A stretch of 64,000 nt of DNA, from NCBI RefSeq assembly GCF_004349135.1, contig NZ_SMFN01000001.1, forward strand, positions 186,001 through 250,000, written 5' to 3'. Within the stretch, counting starts at the first letter, position 1. Each line of letters opens with the position of its first letter. This document shows positions 1 to 8,218 of the stretch, one piece after another. The position numbers and the translations under genes are program-made. Source of the stretch: Flavobacterium sandaracinum. Its GTDB lineage: Bacteria; Bacteroidota; Bacteroidia; Flavobacteriales; Flavobacteriaceae. Under the pieces are notes generated by a model, which had not been told where the DNA came from, searched no databases, and worked only from the letters and a program-made list of their open reading frames with translations.

Positions 1-1480
1 TCCGAGTCACTTTTGCGACTTGCTCAACAGTTACACCTTTGTCTATTAGTTTTAATAATCGATCCGAAGCGACTTCGAGACCACCAGAAACGGCAATACA
101 ACCGGAAGCTTTTAAAAGCAAACACAAATCTTTGGTAAAACTTTTTTCAAATCGAATGTTGGTCCACCACGTGACTGCTAATTTCCTACGAAGGATTTCG
201 AGAGCCAAAGCACGCATTAAAGCCGGAGGTGCAGCCTCATCAACAAAATGAAATCCGTTCTCGCCCGTTTGAGCAATCATTTCCTCCATTCTGTCGCACA
301 ATAAATTGGCTGCAACGGGTTCATAGATTTTGATATAATCCAGAGAAATGTCGCAAAACGTACATTTCCCCCAATAACAACCGTGTGCCATGGTGAGTTT
401 ATTCCAGCGACCATCACTCCACATCCGGTGCATTGGATTCACAATTTCGATAACCGAAATGTATTTATCCAAAAGCAAATCTGAATAATCAGGCGTGCCC
501 ACTTGAGATTGTTTGTAATCTGGTTTTGTTGAATTGTTTTTGTAAACCACTTTTCCATCTTCCAACAGAAAGGTTCGTTTCAAAGGCATCTCGTCCCTCG
601 ACTCCGCTCGGGATGACGCGCTTGAAGTGACAGCATTTATTAATTCTTCAATTGGTGTTTCTCCATCATCCAAAGTAATAAAATCAAAAAATTCAAAAAC
701 ACGCACATCTGAAAGCGAACGCAGTTCTGTATTTGGGAAACCACCACCCATTGAAATTTTAATATTTGGATAATGCTTTTTGACCCATTGAGCAGAGCGA
801 AAAGCAGCATATAGATTTCCCGGAAATGGAACAGAAATCAAAAATAATGTAGGTTGAATATTCTCTATTTTTTCTTTTAGAATCGAAAGAAGAATCTCAT
901 CAATATAAGTTGGTTCTTGCTGTAAAGCTTCGTACAATTCGTCAAAAGAATTAGCGCTTCGACCCAAACGTTCTGCATAGCGGCTGAATCCAAAATTGGA
1001 ATCGACACATTCTACAATAAAATCCGAGATATCTTCAAGGTACAAAGTCGCTAAATGTTTTGCTTTATCCTGAGTTCCCATCGTTCCAAAAGCCCAATCC
1101 AATTCTTCCAATTGTGCAAATCGAGACGCTTCTGGCAAGAAATCTTCTTGACAAATTTGGAGTGCTAATGTTGGATTTTTTCCTTGTAAAAATGCAATTA
1201 CGGGATTGATGGTTTTTAGATACTCATCTTGTAAAGCGTAAATACGTTTTGAGTTATCTGAGATAGTTTCGCTTGGAACTTGAAACCTAAAACTTGAAAC
1301 CTGAAACAAATTTAAAAGTCCTTCTTTCGAAAACAATTTCAAAATCACTTCAATCCCTAAATCAGCCTGCACAGATTCAATTCCTTTTGTATTCAAAAAG
1401 CCTTTGATATAAGCGGTTGCCGGATACGGTGTGTTCAGTTGGGTAAAAGGCGGCGTGATGAGGAAAAGTTTGGTTTTCAA
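1..1480 (-). CDS. B12-type radical SAM protein (partial, C-terminus outside window)
   Basis: The minus-strand frame stays open from a TTG at 1480 to the window edge, about 493 codons, with no ATG near the N-terminus. The first residues read KTKLFLITPPFTQLNTPYP, which suits the start of a cobalamin-binding-type N-terminal region. Cysteine codons at 377-379, 362-364 and 353-355 give the motif GCYWGKCTFCD, a CxxxxCxxC-type cluster site seen in B12-dependent radical SAM proteins. An SGGLE-type SAM-binding segment follows toward the window edge. Two intergenic-type repeats lie in frame inside the gene (593-632 and 1274-1307) and encode low-complexity loops. The substrate cannot be told from sequence. 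The family is secure; the TTG start is likely but not certain. Confidence 0.85.
   Translation of the reverse strand, partial: MKTKLFLITPPFTQLNTPYPATAYIKGFLNTKGIESVQADLGIEVILKLFSKEGLLNLFQVSSFRFQVPSETISDNSKRIYALQDEYLKTINPVIAFLQGKNPTLALQICQEDFLPEASRFAQLEELDWAFGTMGTQDKAKHLATLYLEDISDFIVECVDSNFGFSRYAERLGRSANSFDELYEALQQEPTYIDEILLSILKEKIENIQPTLFLISVPFPGNLYAAFRSAQWVKKHYPNIKISMGGGFPNTELRSLSDVRVFEFFDFITLDDGETPIEELINAVTSSASSRAESRDEMPLKRTFLLEDGKVVYKNNSTKPDYKQSQVGTPDYSDLLLDKYISVIEIVNPMHRMWSDGRWNKLTMAHGCYWGKCTFCDISLDYIKIYEPVAANLLCDRMEEMIAQTGENGFHFVDEAAPPALMRALALEILRRKLAVTWWTNIRFEKSFTKDLCLLLKASGCIAVSGGLEVASDRLLKLIDKGVTVEQVAKVTR
593..632. repeat. Intergenic-type repeat inside the radical SAM gene
   Basis: The segment contains CTCGACTCCGCTCGGGATGAC, partly self-complementary and GC-rich against its surroundings. 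This type of sequence is normally seen between genes in Flavobacteria. Here it is read in frame and encodes a Ser/Ala/Arg/Glu-rich loop (about SSASSRAESRDE) upstream of the radical SAM cysteine motif. The reading frame is preserved. Confidence 0.6.
1274..1307. repeat. Short direct repeat inside the radical SAM gene
   Basis: Two to three copies of an AACTTGAAACCT-like unit lie in tandem. The same kind of sequence occurs in flavobacterial intergenic DNA (compare 33755-33785). It is read in frame and encodes a segment containing VSSFRFQV near the N-terminus of the radical SAM protein. Confidence 0.55.
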
Positions 1481-1593
1481 GTGGAATTATTTTGTGCAAA
1501 AATAAAACTAAAAATTTGAGTTTAAGAGATTTTGTCAGAATAGTAAAAAAAGTATTTACACGATTTATTCAACCGATATAGAAAATCCAATTG

Positions 1594-1848
1594 CTATTTA
1601 TTTTTTTCTAAAAAATTAATTTTTAAATCTTTGATCAGTTCTGATGGTTCTACTTCAAGAGCGTGAGCAATTTTAAAGAATAAATTCATTGTCATTCCTT
1701 GGTTTTTATCAAAGATAAGACGCAAAGCCTTTTCGTCGCAACCAACTTTTTTTGCAAATTGAAGCTTATTCCCATTATGTTTTTCCATAAAGAGAATTCG
1801 AATTCTTTCGGTTAGGGTTTCCTTTATTTGATCTAGTTCACTTTGCAC
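1594..1848 (-). CDS. XRE-family helix-turn-helix regulator
   Basis: An 84-residue protein with a Cro/C1-type helix-turn-helix at about residues 24-65 (KLQFAKKVGCDEKALRLIF, then a helix ending in ALEVEPSELI). The start is GTG at 1848. It is transcribed divergently from the type III methyltransferase gene, with 92 bp between them that hold a 7-bp inverted repeat in the mod promoter. Size and position resemble controller (C) proteins of restriction-modification systems. Control of mod or res is inferred from context only. The protein could instead be an unrelated regulator. Confidence 0.8.
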   Translation of the reverse strand: MQSELDQIKETLTERIRILFMEKHNGNKLQFAKKVGCDEKALRLIFDKNQGMTMNLFFKIAHALEVEPSELIKDLKINFLEKNK

Positions 1849-1891
1849 TCGACAAATAAAATCAACCCTTGCAAATTAATTCATTTTACAA

Positions 1892-1909
1892 TTCGGAGTT
1901 TACTCCGAA
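1892..1909. promoter_or_regulatory. Candidate operator palindrome in the mod promoter
   Basis: TTCGGAG, four bases (TTTA), then CTCCGAA form a perfect 7-bp inverted repeat. It ends seven bases before the TATATTTG box of the mod promoter and covers the expected -33 position, so a bound protein should block RNA polymerase. The divergent XRE gene is the obvious candidate binder. Confidence 0.55.
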
Positions 1910-1915
1910 AATATT

Positions 1916-1923
1916 TATATTTG
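1916..1923 (+). promoter_or_regulatory. Bacteroidota-type -7 box for mod
   Basis: TATATTTG matches the TAnnTTTG consensus of Bacteroidota vegetative promoters and lies 17 bp before the mod ATG. The -33 region is occupied by the palindrome rather than a clear TTTG, which is consistent with a regulated promoter. Confidence 0.5.
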
Positions 1924-1940
1924 GACAAAATCAATAACAA

Positions 1941-3575
1941 ATGCCCACACTAAATTGGATTGGTAAAGACAAAATCATCAATCACCACCAAGATGTTCCT
2001 TATAAGGTGCTCAATCACGAATATGGCTTTTCTGAAAACGAAAAATTGGAAACCCCAATAGCATCCGGAAATCTAATCATTAACGGAGATAACCTTGAAG
2101 CGTTAAAATCCTTATTACCCAAATATGAAGGCAAAGTAAACTGCATTTATATAGACCCACCTTACAATACAGGAAACGAAAGTTGGGTTTATAACGACAA
2201 TGTAAACTCACCACAAATAAAAAAATGGTTAGGAAAAGTTGTAGGTAAGGAGAGCGAAGATTTGACACGACACGACAAATGGCTGTGTATGATGTATCCT
2301 AGATTGAAATTATTGCACAAACTATTGGCAAAAGATGGAGCTATTTTTATATCAATTGATGATAATGAACAAGCCAATTTGAAATTGATGATGGATGAGA
2401 TTTTTGGAAATGGAAATTTCGTTGGAAACATTGCAGTTGTTAATAACTTCAAAGGCAGAAGTGATGATAAATTTATCGCAACAGCCCATGAGAGTTTATT
2501 AGTTTTTCATAATGGTAATTTCATCACAAATGGTGTAGAGATTCCAAATGAGTATTCCTCAGAATATAAAGAAAAGGATAATTTAGGAAATTATAGATTA
2601 CTAGGATTACGAAAAAGAGGTAGTAATTCAAGAGAGATAGATAGACCTAATTTATTTTACCCCATATATTTTGACGAGATTACTAAGGAAATTTTTCTTG
2701 ATAAGAAAAATGGAACATTTGAAATACTTCCAAAATTATCAAATGGTGAAAACGGAAATTGGAGATGGGGTAAAGAAACTTTTATCAAAAGACTAGCTGA
2801 AGTAGAGATAAGAATTGTCAAAAAAAGAAATGAATATGATGTTTTCCAAAAAGACTATTTAGAAAAAGATGGTATCAATAAAAGAGTAAAACCTAAATCA
2901 TTTTGGCACGGTTCAGAATTTTCTAGCGAGGCAGGCACATTACAATTAAAAAAAATGTTTAAAGAAAAAATTTTTGAAACTCCAAAATCAATTGATTTAA
3001 TAAAGTATTGTTTACAACAAGCAACAAATCCAAACTCCATAGTCCTCGACAGTTTTGCAGGTTCAGGCACAACAGCCCACGCCGTTTTAAACTTAAACCA
3101 ACAAGACAATGGTAACAGAAAATTCATTTTAATAGAAATGGAAGATTATGCCGAAACCATTACAGCCGAAAGAGTCAAACGGGTCATAAACGGTTATGCC
3201 GATGTAAATGGAACAGGAGGCAATTTTGATTATTATACTTTAGGCGAACCACTTTTTGACGAAAACAACAATCTTAACGAAATAGTTGGTGTAGAAAAAA
3301 TTAGAGAATACGTTTGGTTTACCGAAACTAGAACCTCAATTAATGAGTTGTCAAGTACTAAACCATTTTTAGGAACTCACAACGACACAAGCTACTATTT
3401 TATCTACGACAAAGAAGTTATTACAACATTAGATTATGATTCGTTAGCGGAACATATCAAGGAAAAAGCCGAACGTTACATAGTATATGCAGATATGTGC
3501 TTGCTACCCGAAGTGTTTTTAAGAGAAAAAAATATTGAGTTCAAGAAAATCCCAAGAGATATAACGAGGTTTTAG
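1941..3575 (+). CDS. mod: Type III restriction-modification methyltransferase (Mod)
   Basis: A 544-residue DNA adenine/cytosine-N4 methyltransferase. The catalytic DPPYNTG is at residues 72-78 and the SAM-binding motif FAGSGTT at about 371-377, so motif IV precedes motif I, the beta-class order used by type III Mod proteins. The region between them should be the target-recognition domain. Mod gives sequence specificity to the complex with Res and also methylates one strand of the site. The matching res gene is downstream but separated by an opposing gene. I see no simple-sequence tract that would suggest phase variation. The protein is slightly short for the family but all core parts are present. 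Confidence 0.9.
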   Translation: MPTLNWIGKDKIINHHQDVPYKVLNHEYGFSENEKLETPIASGNLIINGDNLEALKSLLPKYEGKVNCIYIDPPYNTGNESWVYNDNVNSPQIKKWLGKVVGKESEDLTRHDKWLCMMYPRLKLLHKLLAKDGAIFISIDDNEQANLKLMMDEIFGNGNFVGNIAVVNNFKGRSDDKFIATAHESLLVFHNGNFITNGVEIPNEYSSEYKEKDNLGNYRLLGLRKRGSNSREIDRPNLFYPIYFDEITKEIFLDKKNGTFEILPKLSNGENGNWRWGKETFIKRLAEVEIRIVKKRNEYDVFQKDYLEKDGINKRVKPKSFWHGSEFSSEAGTLQLKKMFKEKIFETPKSIDLIKYCLQQATNPNSIVLDSFAGSGTTAHAVLNLNQQDNGNRKFILIEMEDYAETITAERVKRVINGYADVNGTGGNFDYYTLGEPLFDENNNLNEIVGVEKIREYVWFTETRTSINELSSTKPFLGTHNDTSYYFIYDKEVITTLDYDSLAEHIKEKAERYIVYADMCLLPEVFLREKNIEFKKIPRDITRF

Positions 3576-3590
3576 GTAATATGATGGTTT

Positions 3591-3662
3591 CCCGCAGATC
3601 ATATAGATTTAGCAGATTATTTTATTAAGTTCTCAATCTGCAAAATTTGCGAAATCAGCGGG
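3591..3662. repeat. Imperfect inverted repeat after mod
   Basis: CCCGCAGAT (3591) pairs with ATCAGCGGG (3654) with one mismatch, and inside it GCAGATT (3612) pairs exactly with AATCTGC (3635). It lies between the convergent mod and GxxExxY genes and could end transcription of both, but it lacks a T-tract. It is built like the palindrome at 51947-51998, so it may belong to a dispersed family. Confidence 0.55.
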
Positions 3663-3670
3663 AGATAAAA

Positions 3671-4048
3671 TCATAACCCATTTACTTTTCTAAAAATTGA
3701 TTCTAAAATAACATTAGTATTAAAATTAACAAGTATGCCCAGTTTTAGTCCTGAAAGTTTTAAATATGTTATTAGCTGTTTATGGTGTACAGACCTCAAA
3801 TCTTCAACAGACTTTAGTTCAATGATAACCAAATCGTTCACTAGCAAATCGATTCTGAATGCGCTATCTAATTTGATTCCCTCAAAAATTACAGGAAGCT
3901 CAACTTGGCGTTTTACATCTAAACCCATTTCGGTTAATACATGTGCTAAAGCAATTTCATACACGCTCTCTAATAGCCCAGGTCCTAAAACATTATACAC
4001 TCTAAAAATAGCACCTCGTATTTTAAATGAAATATCGTTTTCAATCAT
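3671..4048 (-). CDS. GxxExxY protein
   Basis: A 125-residue member of the GxxExxY family. The naming motif is GLLESVY at residues 24-30. A segment at about residues 65-80 (FRIDLLVNDLVIIELKS) has the spaced D...ExK pattern of the PD-(D/E)XK nuclease fold (D67, E77, K79). The family's function is not established. Its placement is odd: it lies between mod and res, in the opposite orientation, so a single mod-res transcript would run antisense across it. It may be an accessory nuclease of the system or an independent insertion. Confidence 0.85.
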   Translation of the reverse strand: MIENDISFKIRGAIFRVYNVLGPGLLESVYEIALAHVLTEMGLDVKRQVELPVIFEGIKLDSAFRIDLLVNDLVIIELKSVEDLRSVHHKQLITYLKLSGLKLGILVNFNTNVILESIFRKVNGL

Positions 4049-4130
4049 AATATTAATTTACGTAATTCAAATTAGAGTAAATATAAAAAAAAACTGATTA
4101 AAAATTTAATTTTTCACAATAAGCAAAAAT

Positions 4131-6767
4131 ATGGAACTAAAAACCTATCAAAAGCAAGTAATAGACGATTTACAAAACTATTTTGACTATTTGCAAAATC
4201 ATAAGCAAGCCGATGTTGCTTTTAACACCTATTGGCAAGACAAAATTGGACAATACAATCCGTTGTCAGGCGAGGGAATGCGTCCCTATCAAAATACTGT
4301 TCCTAATGCAGTACATTTGAGTATAAAAGTCCCAACAGCTGGTGGCAAAACCTTTATTGCTTGCAATGCTTTGAAAACCATTTTTGATGCTATGCCAGAT
4401 ACCAAAACTAAAGCTGTGGTTTGGTTGGTACCGTGGAGTAATTTGCTGGATCAAACTGTGAAAAATCTTTCTAATCCTGAACATCCGTATTGTCAAAAAC
4501 TAAATTCGCTATTCAATAATAGAATTCAAGTGTATGAAAAACGAGAACTGTTGCAAGGAGCCAATTTTAATGCCTCGACTGTAAAAGAACAATTGAGTAT
4601 TATGGTAATGAATTTTGCTTCCATAAGAGCCAAAAACAAAGACGATAGAAAAATAAACGAGCAAAATTCTAATTTGGCTAATTTTCAAATTAATGAAATT
4701 GATATTTTAGAGGGAACAGAACGCGAAGCGTTAATCAATGTCATTAGAAGTTTAAACCCGATTTTGGTAGTCGATGAAAGCCACAATGCCGAAAGTGATT
4801 TGAGTGTAGAAATGTTGAATAATCTCAACCCAAGTTTTATTCTTGATTTAACGGCAACACCAAAACAAAATGCCAATATTGTAAGTTTAGTTTCGGCAAT
4901 TGAGCTCAAAAAAGAGCATATGGTAAAACTGCCCGTGATTGTTTACAACCATCAAAACATTGAAGGCGTTATAGAAAGTGCGTTGCATTTGCAAAATAAA
5001 CTAGAAATCGAAGCTAAAATTCTAGAAGCTAACGGCGGAAAATATATTCGCCCAATTGTTTTATTTCAAGCGCAACCCAAAGGAAAAGAAGACAATACAA
5101 CGTTTGACAAATTAAAAGAACAATTAATTAAAATTGGAATTCCAGACGAGCAAATCAAAATTAAAACTGCCAATAAAGATGAGTTGAAAAATATCGATTT
5201 GATGAGTAAAGACTGCTCAGTTCGTTACATTATAACTATCAATGCCTTGAAAGAAGGCTGGGATTGTCCATTTGCTTATATTTTAGCATCGCTGGCTGAC
5301 AAATCATCAGAAGTTGATGTGACTCAAATTTTAGGTCGAGTTTTGCGACAACCTTATGTAATGAAACACAGCGGAACGATGCTCAATTTGTCTTATGTGA
5401 TAACTGCTTCAGTAAAATTTCAGAACACTTTGCAAAACATAATTAAAGGCTTGCAACAATCGGGATTTAGCGAAAAAGATTATCGAGAAAAAGATATAAT
5501 GCCCGAATTTGTAAAAGAAGAAACGAAACAAGAATCGTTAGATAATTTCTTTTTCCCTGAACAAGTTGAAACACCTGCCGAAGTTGAAAATAGCTTTGAT
5601 GTTACAAAAATATCATACAAACCCGATGAAAGTTTTACAACTACTAATTCAACCGTTTTTGAAATCGAAGAAATGGCTATTGCACAAAACGAACAATTTC
5701 AGAAGCAAATTGCCAATGTCGAAAATGTCAATATAACCAATCAAATTTATACGGAAGTTGGTATGAAAGTGAAACAATATAAAATGCGTGAAAGTGTTGC
5801 CGAGCAAGCCCAACAAATTGAATTACCCAGATTTGTAATTGAAGTGCCTCGAAGTGATATTTTTGATTTAGGCCAAGGCGATACACAGTTATTAGATAGA
5901 GTAAATTTGCTCAAATCATTTAAACTTTCGGATAAAAGCATCGAAATCAATTTCAATAAAGTTTCTGCTGATTTGTATAAAATTGACACCGAAAAAACCA
6001 CCAATGATGGCTATAAAATGGTATCGGTAAAAATTGAAAACAACGTTCAAGAACAAATTACAGCCTATATCGTTGCCAAACCAAAAGAAAGCCAAATTAA
6101 AGATATTGCGTATCAAATTGTAAAAGAAATTGATAAAATGCCCCCGATTTCGGATAATGAAATTAAAAAATATGTGAATCGTATTTTGGAAAATTTGTCA
6201 GGAAATGAACTGCTTGATTTTTTACAATACAAGTATTCGTATACCAAATTAATAAAAGACAAAATCAATCAACTAGCAGATATCGAGGCTGAAAAAATAT
6301 TTTTGGAATGGATTGATATTGATAAAATTACAACTCAAGCTAACTGGAAATTTGAAACAGCAATCATTCCCTCCAAAATAGGAAATGATATCGGGAATTC
6401 ATTGTACACGCATGAAGGCGATATGAACGGGTTGGAACAACAATTTATTATGGAAATTTCTAATGCTCCCAATATTGCTTTTTGGCATCGAAATTTAGGT
6501 AGAGGAAAAGGTTTTTCATTAAATGGATTCAAATCCAATCATTACCCCGATTTTATTTTGGTAACTAAAACCAATAAAGTTATTGTTGTAGAAACTAAAG
6601 GATCTGACCGTGATAACTCGGATAGTGCTTCAAAACTTAGACTTGGAAAAGCTTGGGAAAAATGTGCTGGTTCTACAAAATTCAAATACTTTATGATTTT
6701 TGATAGAAATGCAATTGATGGTGCTTTTAATTTAGAAGAGGGAATAACTCGAATTAAGCAAATATAA
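4131..6767 (+). CDS. res: Type III restriction enzyme subunit (Res)
   Basis: An 878-residue superfamily 2 helicase/translocase with a C-terminal nuclease. Walker A PTAGGKT is at residues 68-74, DESH at about 215-218, the motif ATPKQN follows, and motif VI contains QILGRVLRQP. The C-terminal PDFIL...VVETKG (from about residue 806) fits the PD-(D/E)XK nuclease of type III enzymes. With Mod it would cleave unmethylated DNA after ATP-driven communication between two sites. The gene appears intact. Its own promoter must lie in the 82 bp after the GxxExxY gene unless it is read through from mod. Base composition is AT-rich, as in the rest of the island. Confidence 0.92.
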   Translation: MELKTYQKQVIDDLQNYFDYLQNHKQADVAFNTYWQDKIGQYNPLSGEGMRPYQNTVPNAVHLSIKVPTAGGKTFIACNALKTIFDAMPDTKTKAVVWLVPWSNLLDQTVKNLSNPEHPYCQKLNSLFNNRIQVYEKRELLQGANFNASTVKEQLSIMVMNFASIRAKNKDDRKINEQNSNLANFQINEIDILEGTEREALINVIRSLNPILVVDESHNAESDLSVEMLNNLNPSFILDLTATPKQNANIVSLVSAIELKKEHMVKLPVIVYNHQNIEGVIESALHLQNKLEIEAKILEANGGKYIRPIVLFQAQPKGKEDNTTFDKLKEQLIKIGIPDEQIKIKTANKDELKNIDLMSKDCSVRYIITINALKEGWDCPFAYILASLADKSSEVDVTQILGRVLRQPYVMKHSGTMLNLSYVITASVKFQNTLQNIIKGLQQSGFSEKDYREKDIMPEFVKEETKQESLDNFFFPEQVETPAEVENSFDVTKISYKPDESFTTTNSTVFEIEEMAIAQNEQFQKQIANVENVNITNQIYTEVGMKVKQYKMRESVAEQAQQIELPRFVIEVPRSDIFDLGQGDTQLLDRVNLLKSFKLSDKSIEINFNKVSADLYKIDTEKTTNDGYKMVSVKIENNVQEQITAYIVAKPKESQIKDIAYQIVKEIDKMPPISDNEIKKYVNRILENLSGNELLDFLQYKYSYTKLIKDKINQLADIEAEKIFLEWIDIDKITTQANWKFETAIIPSKIGNDIGNSLYTHEGDMNGLEQQFIMEISNAPNIAFWHRNLGRGKGFSLNGFKSNHYPDFILVTKTNKVIVVETKGSDRDNSDSASKLRLGKAWEKCAGSTKFKYFMIFDRNAIDGAFNLEEGITRIKQI

Positions 6768-6777
6768 AAATAAAAAA

Positions 6778-6808
6778 AAGGTCAACTGAAAAATTTCAGT
6801 CGACCTTT
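6778..6808. terminator. Bidirectional terminator between res and the MFS gene
   Basis: AAAGGTC and ACTGAAA pair with TTTCAGT and GACCTTT around a short loop, with A-rich DNA on the left and T-rich DNA on the right. It sits between convergent genes and would serve both strands. Confidence 0.8.
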
Positions 6809-6830
6809 CTATTTTAAAATCTTTTATATT

Positions 6831-8114
6831 TTAAAATTTATGCTCCTCTTTACTAATCACCAGTAGTGCAAACAACGAAATACAAGCCGCTATGGTCAGA
6901 TAAAATCCAACATAAGTCAAACTATAAGTGCTTGCTAACCAAATCGCAATCATAGGTGCAAAAGCAGCTCCCAAAATTCCAGCTAAGTTAAAGGTCAAAG
7001 AAGCTCCTGAATACCGAACAGCAGTGGGAAATAATTCAGACAAAAAAGTACCCAACGGACCATACGTAAATCCCATCAAAGCCATTCCTGTGCATAAAAA
7101 TACAGTAATCATGACCGAACTTCCTGAGTTCAAAAAATAAGAAAATGCAAAACCAAACACCGCAATAGCAGTTGTGGCAATAATCAGCATTTTACGTCGC
7201 CCAATTTTATCGGCAACAACCGCCGAAATGGGAATAAACGCTGCAAAAAATAAAACCGAAAACAACTGAATCAATAAGAAATCTCTTTTTGCAAAACCTA
7301 AGTCGGAAGTAGCCCAACTCAATGTAAATACAGTCATTAAATAAAAAACTAAAAAGGTAGTCACTGCCGCTAAAGTCCCAAAAATCAATTGGTTTTTATA
7401 CAATTTAATCAGTGTTATAAAGGGAATCTTCACCTCTTCTTGTTCTTTTTTTGAGTTTTCAAAAGATGGAGTTTCGGTAATTTTAGTTCGGATATAAAAA
7501 CCAACTACCACCAAAAGCGAACTAGCTATAAACGGAATTCTCCAGCCATAATTCATAAAATCATCATTGCTCAAAGTATCTGTCAATAACAAAAACGTCC
7601 CACCAGAAAGCAACAAACCAATAGGCGCTCCTAATTGTGGAAACATGCCGTACCAAGCTCTTTTATTTGGTGGTGCATTTTCAATAGCTAAAAGTACAGC
7701 TCCTCCCCACTCGCCTCCTAAACCAACACCTTGCCCAAATCGACACAACATCAATAACAAAGGAGCCGCAACTCCAATACTAGCATAACTAGGCAAAAAA
7801 CCAATAGCTACAGTCGAAATACCCATAGTCAATAAAGCCGCAACCAAAGTGAATTTACGTCCTATTTTATCTCCATAATGTCCAAAAAACGCGGAACCAA
7901 GCGGACGCGATAAAAAAGCAATTGAAAAAGTAGCTAGTGATTGTAAAGTCGCCAAGGTATTATCTGAACTTGGAAAGAATAATTGTGGAAAAACCAATAC
8001 AGCGGCATTCGCATAAATATAAAAATCAAAAAACTCTATCGTGGTACCTATTAAACTGCCAAAAAGAACATGTTTTACTGAGTTTTTGGCGTTAGGCATT
8101 GAATTATCTTTCAT
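6831..8114 (-). CDS. MFS transporter, metabolite:H+ symporter type
   Basis: A 427-residue inner-membrane protein with about twelve hydrophobic segments. The MFS loop signature GHYGDKIGRK is at residues 78-87 and a second DKIGRRK occurs at the start of the C-terminal half. The N-terminal segment GTTIEFFDFYIY and the GLGGEWGGA segment place it in the MHS group (ProP, KgtP, ShiA relatives), which imports organic acids, osmolytes or similar small molecules with protons. The substrate cannot be deduced. It is a single gene, divergent from bshC and convergent with res. Confidence 0.88.
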   Translation of the reverse strand: MKDNSMPNAKNSVKHVLFGSLIGTTIEFFDFYIYANAAVLVFPQLFFPSSDNTLATLQSLATFSIAFLSRPLGSAFFGHYGDKIGRKFTLVAALLTMGISTVAIGFLPSYASIGVAAPLLLMLCRFGQGVGLGGEWGGAVLLAIENAPPNKRAWYGMFPQLGAPIGLLLSGGTFLLLTDTLSNDDFMNYGWRIPFIASSLLVVVGFYIRTKITETPSFENSKKEQEEVKIPFITLIKLYKNQLIFGTLAAVTTFLVFYLMTVFTLSWATSDLGFAKRDFLLIQLFSVLFFAAFIPISAVVADKIGRRKMLIIATTAIAVFGFAFSYFLNSGSSVMITVFLCTGMALMGFTYGPLGTFLSELFPTAVRYSGASLTFNLAGILGAAFAPMIAIWLASTYSLTYVGFYLTIAACISLFALLVISKEEHKF

Positions 8115-8218
8115 AAGATTGTTAAAAATATTTCAATAAAAATGATACTATTTTTCGAAAGTAACAAATAAATAATTCCAATAAATAATGGTAAATTAGC
8201 ATCTTATAAAACTTTATT

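Noticed and set aside
39..251. Plus-strand frame of 70 codons at the window start
   Set aside because: It runs antisense to the radical SAM gene, whose frame has the conserved cysteines and no stops. It has no family features.
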